Below are positions 15,511-19,685 of a DNA stretch of 19,685 nt, piece after piece. This stretch comes from DASQHM01 sp035632095 (lineage in GTDB: Bacteria; Pseudomonadota; Alphaproteobacteria; Ferrovibrionales; Ferrovibrionaceae): NCBI GenBank assembly GCA_035632095.1, contig DASQHM010000181.1:1-19685 (forward strand). Reading direction: 5' to 3'. A program made the position numbers and the translations under genes. Position 1 is the first letter of the stretch; every line of letters begins with the position of its first letter. The notes under the pieces are model-generated. The model was not told the DNA's origin. It was given only the letters and a program-made list of their open reading frames with translations, and did not search any database.

Positions 15511-17325
15511 ATGCACTTCGGCGGACCGGAAATCGTTTTCTTCGCGGCGCTGCTGGTCGTCGTCAGCATCCTTGCCAGCACGTTGTCGAACCGCATCGGC
15601 GCGCCCTTGCTGCTGGTCTTCCTGCTCATCGGCATGCTGGTGGGCGAGGACGGGTTCGGCGGCGTTCGGTTCGACGACTACAACCTCGCCTATATCGTCG
15701 GCTCGCTGGCGTTGGCGGTGATCCTGTTCGACGGCGGTCTGCGCAGCACCCGCCGGAGCTTCGAGGTGGCCGCCTGGCCCGCCCTGATGCTGGCGGTGCC
15801 GGGCGTCGTCGTCACCGCGGCGTTGACGGCGGTCGCCGCGACCTGGCTGCTGAAGCTCGATTGGACCAGCGGCTTTCTGGTCGGTGCCATCATGGCGCCG
15901 ACCGACGCGGCTGCCGTGTTCATCCTGCTGCGGCATCGCGATGTGGAACTGAAACGCCGCGTCGGCGCAACGCTCGAGATCGAGTCCGGCCTGAACGATC
16001 CGATGGCGATCTTCCTGACGTTCGCGGCGGTACAGGCATTGCAGCTCGGGCATGTTGCACCCCGAGACATGCTACTTCTGTTCGCCGGGCAAATGTTCGG
16101 CGGGGTCGCGATCGGCGCTATTGCCGCATATTTCCTCGTGTTGCTGATCAATCGCATCGAAATCGCAGGCGGCCTCTATCCGGTGCTCGCGGGCGCCTTC
16201 GCGCTCGCCATTTTCGGCGGCGCGCAGGCCGCTGGCGCGTCCGGCTTTCTCGCGGTGTATATCGCTGGATTCGTCGTCGGCAACCTCCGCCACCGGGCCG
16301 CCAAGAGCATCACGCGCTTTCACGATGGCGTCGCCTGGCTGGCGCAGATCGGCATGTTCCTGATGCTCGGTCTCTTGGTGACGCCGCATCGCCTGGTCTA
16401 CGAGCTGCCGGCGTCGCTTGCCATCGCCGCGGTCTTGATGTTCGTCGCCCGGCCGGCCGCGGTCGCGATCTGCTTGGCGCCGTTCCGTTTCACATGGCAG
16501 GAAATCGCCTTCGTCTCATGGATGGGATTGCGCGGCGCGGTGCCGATCTTTTTGGCGACGGTCACCGTGCTGGCCGGCGTGACCGGTGCTCTGCTCATAT
16601 TCGACGTGACCTTCGTTGTCGTCCTGGCTTCGCTTTTGGCGCAAGGGTGGACCGTGTCCCTGGTCGCAAAAGCGCTGCGCTTGGTCTTGCCGACAAGCGG
16701 CGACGAGGCGGGCCGCCTCGACCCGGACGCGTTGATCGGCCTCGATCGCGATATCACCGCGTATCGGGTAGCGGCGGGAAGCGCCGCGACCGAACGCCCG
16801 TTCGCCCGGTTGCCGCTGCCGCGTCGCTCGCGCGTCATTACGGTCATCCGCGACGGCACGATCATGAACCGCGAATCCCTGCCGCTGCTCTTGCCCGGCG
16901 ATTACGTGCTTGCAGTCGCGCCGACAGAGCAGCTCTATGCGCTCGACACCATGTTCACCGTGCGGGCGAACAAGCGCGAGCAAGCCTTGGAGGAGGGGTC
17001 GTTCGGCGCCTTCCTCCTGCAGGGCGATGCGCCGGTCAGCGCGCTCGGCAAACTTTATGGCTTCCCGGTGCCGCCGGAGGGCCAGCAGCAGAACCTGGCG
17101 GAGTTCCTCGCCAGGCGTTTGCCCCGCACGCCGGTCATCGGCGACAGAGTGCGCATTGCGCCGGTCGAATTCGTTGTGCGCGAGATGAAGGGCAATCGCA
17201 TCGCGCGCGTCGGCTTGGAAATCGGCGCCGGCACGCCTGCCGCCAAGAACGCGAATTTCTGGCAGCGGCTAACCCGCCTCAGTGGCGCGCGCCCTCCCCT
17301 TGGCGGCGCGGACCCGCCGCACTAG
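15511..17325 (+). CDS. Potassium/proton antiporter, NhaP2 (CvrA)-type
   Basis: A 604-residue inner-membrane cation/proton antiporter. The N-terminal two-thirds (about 1-390) is a Na+/H+ exchanger domain with some 12 membrane segments, including APTDAAAVFILL (Thr131-Asp132) and the key pair Asn162-Asp163 in ESGLNDPMAIFLTF, typical of electroneutral ion exchange. The helices are followed by a cytoplasmic region with a TrkA-C (RCK-C) fold (about 410-490: TAYRVAAGSAATERPFARL, VITVIRDGTIMNRESLPLLL, GDYVLAVAPTEQLYALD). A further C-terminal domain (about 490-590) resembles the CorC/HlyC-associated domain found in NhaP2. The architecture and length fit NhaP2 (about 580 residues), which exports K+ in exchange for H+ under high K+ or high pH. 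The ATG at 15511 begins directly before the first membrane segment. Confidence 0.9.
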   Translation: MHFGGPEIVFFAALLVVVSILASTLSNRIGAPLLLVFLLIGMLVGEDGFGGVRFDDYNLAYIVGSLALAVILFDGGLRSTRRSFEVAAWPALMLAVPGVVVTAALTAVAATWLLKLDWTSGFLVGAIMAPTDAAAVFILLRHRDVELKRRVGATLEIESGLNDPMAIFLTFAAVQALQLGHVAPRDMLLLFAGQMFGGVAIGAIAAYFLVLLINRIEIAGGLYPVLAGAFALAIFGGAQAAGASGFLAVYIAGFVVGNLRHRAAKSITRFHDGVAWLAQIGMFLMLGLLVTPHRLVYELPASLAIAAVLMFVARPAAVAICLAPFRFTWQEIAFVSWMGLRGAVPIFLATVTVLAGVTGALLIFDVTFVVVLASLLAQGWTVSLVAKALRLVLPTSGDEAGRLDPDALIGLDRDITAYRVAAGSAATERPFARLPLPRRSRVITVIRDGTIMNRESLPLLLPGDYVLAVAPTEQLYALDTMFTVRANKREQALEEGSFGAFLLQGDAPVSALGKLYGFPVPPEGQQQNLAEFLARRLPRTPVIGDRVRIAPVEFVVREMKGNRIARVGLEIGAGTPAAKNANFWQRLTRLSGARPPLGGADPPH

Positions 17326-17349
17326 GTTCGGCTAGGCGGAGGCAAAACA

Positions 17350-17955
17350 ATGACAGCACCGATAGAATTTTATTTCGAGTTTTCGTCGCCATACGGCTAT
17401 CTGGCGGCGGAGCGCATCGATGACGTTGCGGCGCGGCACGGCCGGGATGTGGTCTGGAAGGCGTTCCTGCTTGGCGCCGTGTTCAAGCTCGAAGGCACGC
17501 AGCCGCTGACCCAATATCCGCGCAAAGGCGAATATTCGCGGCACGACTTCGCCCGCTCGGCCCGGCTCAACGGAATTGAATTCAACATGCCGGCGAATTT
17601 CCCCATTGCCGCTATCGCCACCTCGCGCGCCTTCTGGTGGCTCGACGCCATGGATCACCGGATGGCGAAGGAATTCGCCCGAGCCGCATATCGCGCCTTC
17701 TTCGTCGAAGGGCGCGATATCGCCAAGGCCGAACTCTGCGCCGATCTTGCCGCAGCGCTTGGCGCCGATCGCCAGGCGTTGCTTTCGGGAATCGAAACGC
17801 CCGAGATCAAGGCGAAGCTCAGGAACGAGACCGACGACGCCATTCACAAACGCGGCGTCTTCGGCTCGCCGTTCATGTTTGTGGATGGCGAGCCGTTCTG
17901 GGGCGCCGACCGCCTTGACATGATGGAGCGTTGGATGGAGACCGGCGGCTGGTAA
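17350..17955 (+). CDS. 2-Hydroxychromene-2-carboxylate isomerase/DsbA-like thioredoxin-fold protein
   Basis: A 201-residue thioredoxin-fold protein of the HCCA isomerase/GST-kappa group. The start IEFYFEFSSPYGYLAAERID carries the catalytic serine preceding proline (Ser13-Pro14), which activates glutathione in NahD. The C-terminal RGVFGSPFMFVDGEPFWGADRLDMMERW is the family signature with the cis-proline (SP). A helical insert (about 70-150) is normal. No Cys-X-X-Cys is present, so it is not a disulphide oxidase. HCCA isomerase acts in naphthalene breakdown, but many bacteria have such proteins without that pathway, and no nah genes are here; a glutathione-dependent isomerase of unknown substrate is the safe call. 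GGAGG precedes the ATG at 17350. It follows the antiporter by 24 bases and may be co-transcribed. Confidence 0.88.
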   Translation: MTAPIEFYFEFSSPYGYLAAERIDDVAARHGRDVVWKAFLLGAVFKLEGTQPLTQYPRKGEYSRHDFARSARLNGIEFNMPANFPIAAIATSRAFWWLDAMDHRMAKEFARAAYRAFFVEGRDIAKAELCADLAAALGADRQALLSGIETPEIKAKLRNETDDAIHKRGVFGSPFMFVDGEPFWGADRLDMMERWMETGGW

Positions 17956-17979
17956 TGCGCCGGCCCCGGTTCATCCGGC

Positions 17980-18465
17980 TCATTTGAGGCCGAGCGCGTC
18001 AATACCTGCCTGGGAGCATTGCTCGTCCTGCGGCGCGCGCTCGCCAGCGGCGCCCACGGCGCCGACCACCTGACCGTTCACGACGACGGGCACTCCGCCC
18101 TGGACGGCGGTTATGCCCGGCAGAGTGACGACGGCAGTCCGGCCCCCGGCGATCTGATCTTCGAACTGCTTGCTCGGTCGTTTGTAGCGCATTGCCGTCA
18201 GCGCTTTGCCGTGCGAGGCCTCGACGCTTGACAATTGTGCGCCGTCCATTCGCTCCACCAGGATGGTGTTGCCGCCCTCGTCCAGTACCGTGAACGTCAT
18301 CGTCCATTTGTTCTTGACCGCCTCGGCCTCAGCCGCGGCGGCGATCTTCTTCGCCGCGGCGAGACTCAGGGATTTCTTTTCGATCAGCTGCGCCGACGCC
18401 GAACCGGCACTTAAGCCGAGGCAAAGCAGCCCTAATCCCAACCACGTGGCCATACGAAATAGCAT
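17980..18465 (-). CDS. Secreted GlcG/HbpS-family (DUF336) protein
   Basis: A 161-residue protein with an N-terminal signal peptide (Arg4, then WLGLGLLCLGLSAGSASA) followed by a GlcG/HbpS domain: LSLAAAKKIAAAAEAEAV, WTMTFTVLDEGGNTILVERMD, SVEASHGKALTAMRYKRPS, and LPGITAVQGGVPVVVNGQVVGAVGAAGE. Members include haem-binding HbpS and glycolate-cluster GlcG; a haem ligand is possible but not shown by sequence. The ATG at 18465 has GGGGGA upstream and gives a proper signal peptide; an in-frame TTG at 18480 is less likely. The C-terminus (PQDEQCSQAGIDAL) has one cysteine. It is convergent with the isomerase gene and divergent from the DMT transporter gene. Export to the periplasm is inferred. Confidence 0.88.
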   Translation of the reverse strand: MLFRMATWLGLGLLCLGLSAGSASAQLIEKKSLSLAAAKKIAAAAEAEAVKNKWTMTFTVLDEGGNTILVERMDGAQLSSVEASHGKALTAMRYKRPSKQFEDQIAGGRTAVVTLPGITAVQGGVPVVVNGQVVGAVGAAGERAPQDEQCSQAGIDALGLK

Positions 18466-18554
18466 TTGCGTTTCCCCCAATGTTGGTGTGATTTGTTTGA
18501 TGCCCGCTGCAGCTTAACAACCAACCGGGCAAGCTTCATCCCGATGTCCCTCCG

Positions 18555-18568
18555 CACAACGTATTGTG
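18555..18568. promoter_or_regulatory. Small palindrome in the divergent gap (possible operator)
   Basis: CACAA (18555-18559) and TTGTG (18564-18568) form a perfect inverted repeat around a 4-base centre. It lies 31 bases before the DMT transporter start, in the 134-bp gap shared with the GlcG/HbpS-like gene. It could be an operator, but such short palindromes also arise by chance. Confidence 0.25.
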
Positions 18569-18599
18569 ATACCGGCTTCGGTGCCGCGACGACGGTTGC

Positions 18600-19541
18600 A
18601 TGACCGTTACGACCGTATCAAGTCCCGCTGGCCGCGCGGCGCCCGCCATTGCGGGGCTGCTCGTCGCCACATTCTTCTGGGGCTCCATGCTTCCGGCGCT
18701 GGCGCTGCTGCTGCGGCGCTACGATCCCTTTCTCCTGCAATTCCTCCGCTACGGCCTGGCGGTCCCGGTGCTGGTGGCGTTGGTGCTTTTGCTTGAACGG
18801 CGCTGGCCGTTCTCCCGCGATCTGCCGTGGCTGAAAGTCACCCTGCTTGGCAGCATCGGCATGGGCGCGTTCGCCAGCGGCTACACGTTCGGCGTTCTAT
18901 TCGCCAACCCGGTCAGCGCCGCGGTGGTGTCGAATTTCGGCCCCTTGATCGCCGCCATCATGGCTCGCGTGATGGAACGCACACCGTTCCCGCGCGGGCT
19001 CGGCCTCGCGCTCGTTCTGGCTATCGGGGGCGGCGTGGTGGTCGTGGCCGGTGCGCCCGTCGCTCAGGGCCAATTCGGGTTCCGCGGCGGCGAATTGCTG
19101 CTGATCGTCTCACAGGGTCTGTGGACCTGGTATTCCATGAAGACGCAAGCCTGGCTCGCTCCTCTTGGCCTGACCCAACTCCGCATCACGGCCGTTACGG
19201 CGACCGTAGCCGCCGTGCCGCTCGCTCTCGTGTATGCGGCGGCGGTTTACGCCGGATTGGCGCCGGCGCTGACCGCGATGCCGCCGCTGGGCGATCTCGG
19301 CCAAATGCTCTGGATCGGCGTCGGCGGCGTCGCCATCGCCGTCTTGTTCTGGAATATCGGCGTCGCCCGCATCGGGGTGACGATATCGACGCTGTACTTG
19401 AACCTTGTGCCGGTGTTCGCCGTCTTGACGCTCGCGGCCTTCGGGACGCGGATCGGCGCCTGGCAAGTTCTTGGCGGTTTGCTGGTCATCGCCGGCGTCG
19501 GGCAGATGCAGTACCGGAGGCTTCGCGACAGCCGAATCTGA
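18600..19541 (+). CDS. DMT-superfamily (EamA) transporter
   Basis: A 313-residue inner-membrane protein of the drug/metabolite transporter superfamily with two EamA repeats. About ten hydrophobic segments are seen, beginning at IAGLLVATFFWGSMLPALALL. The first repeat ends with NPVSAAVVSNFGPLIAAIMA and VLAIGGGVVVVAGAP, and the second with LYLNLVPVFAVLTLAAF and QVLGGLLVIAGVGQM. EamA proteins export amino acids, metabolites or drugs; the substrate cannot be told. The ATG at 18600 is the first in the frame giving a short cytoplasmic N-terminus, but its ribosome-binding site is weak. Its stop lies nine bases before the stop of the next, convergent gene. Confidence 0.9.
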   Translation: MTVTTVSSPAGRAAPAIAGLLVATFFWGSMLPALALLLRRYDPFLLQFLRYGLAVPVLVALVLLLERRWPFSRDLPWLKVTLLGSIGMGAFASGYTFGVLFANPVSAAVVSNFGPLIAAIMARVMERTPFPRGLGLALVLAIGGGVVVVAGAPVAQGQFGFRGGELLLIVSQGLWTWYSMKTQAWLAPLGLTQLRITAVTATVAAVPLALVYAAAVYAGLAPALTAMPPLGDLGQMLWIGVGGVAIAVLFWNIGVARIGVTISTLYLNLVPVFAVLTLAAFGTRIGAWQVLGGLLVIAGVGQMQYRRLRDSRI

Positions 19542-19550
19542 CCGGAGCGT

Positions 19551-19685
19551 TCAGGCCCAACCTTCGGCCGCAAGGGCGTCGTGCAGTTCGTCGGGATGGT
19601 GGCGGCAGCGATATTCCAGGCGGCTCGAATCCGCGTGTGCGCGGCTATAGGGCCAGCCTTGCGCCATCAGACTGCGTTCGTGCAG
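19551..19685 (-). CDS. 3' end of an unrecognised gene
   Basis: On the minus strand an open frame enters from beyond the window and ends with TGA at 19551-19553, giving 44 C-terminal residues. The sequence includes MAQGWPYSRAHADSSRLEYR and CRHHPDELHDALAAEGWA. Codon use is GC-rich at third positions like its neighbours, and the placement, convergent with the DMT gene with a nine-base gap, fits a real gene. I do not recognise the family from this fragment. Confidence 0.6.
   Translation of the reverse strand: MHERSLMAQGWPYSRAHADSSRLEYRCRHHPDELHDALAAEGWA

Noticed and set aside
14409..15635. 408-codon minus-strand frame
   Set aside because: It is antisense to the second acyl-CoA dehydrogenase and the antiporter start; composition is typical of a shadow frame.
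15456..17423. 655-codon plus-strand frame
   Set aside because: It covers the antiporter in another frame, is Arg-rich with no membrane segments, and runs into the next gene. The antiporter frame has clear transmembrane and TrkA-C features.

Overview
The window is about 19.7 kb of GC-rich bacterial chromosome with dense, short-gapped genes. It looks like an alphaproteobacterium, probably Rhodospirillales or Hyphomicrobiales. This rests on the character of the proteins (propionyl-CoA carboxylase pair, AidB-like acyl-CoA dehydrogenase, hybrid MaeB), a CtrA-like box in front of a FliN-family gene, and a REP-like palindrome of a kind common in alphaproteobacterial intergenic DNA. No rRNA or other strong taxonomic marker is present. 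There is no integrase, transposase, phage gene, CRISPR array or toxin-antitoxin pair. The window reads as core chromosome.

Layout. 1-3.9 kb: a propionyl-CoA carboxylase operon (pccB 3' part, palindromic repeat, pccA, acylphosphatase) followed by a small NTF2-like protein. 3.9-7.7 kb on the minus strand: a 593-residue AidB-like acyl-CoA dehydrogenase, an orphan periplasmic branched-chain-amino-acid-type binding protein, and lipB. 7.7-8.4 kb: a very short FliN-type protein with a CtrA-like site upstream, then tRNA-Leu(GAG) with a strong terminator. 8.4-10.7 kb: hybrid malic enzyme maeB. 10.7-12.6 kb: a LysR regulator divergent from two overlapping hotdog thioesterases, around a short AT-rich operator-like region. 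12.7-15.4 kb: isovaleryl-CoA dehydrogenase and a second acyl-CoA dehydrogenase flanking a small minus-strand ABM-domain protein. 15.5-19.7 kb: an NhaP2-type cation/proton antiporter, a DsbA-like isomerase, a secreted GlcG/HbpS-family protein, a DMT-family transporter, and the 3' end of an unrecognised gene.

How the genes fit together. The shared theme is catabolism of branched-chain amino acids and acyl-CoAs. Isovaleryl-CoA dehydrogenase and the second acyl-CoA dehydrogenase oxidise short or branched acyl-CoAs. The thioesterases can release CoA. Propionyl-CoA carboxylase takes propionyl-CoA toward methylmalonyl-CoA and succinyl-CoA, and malic enzyme can turn the resulting C4 acids into pyruvate and NADPH. 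LipB supplies the lipoyl cofactor needed by 2-oxo-acid dehydrogenases. These links are metabolic inference; the genes lie in several transcription units. No clearly new multi-gene system was found. The most interesting signals are small: the REP-like element inside the pcc operon, the CtrA-like box before the isolated FliN-like gene, the paired repeats in the LysR intergenic region, and a leader hairpin in front of tRNA-Leu.
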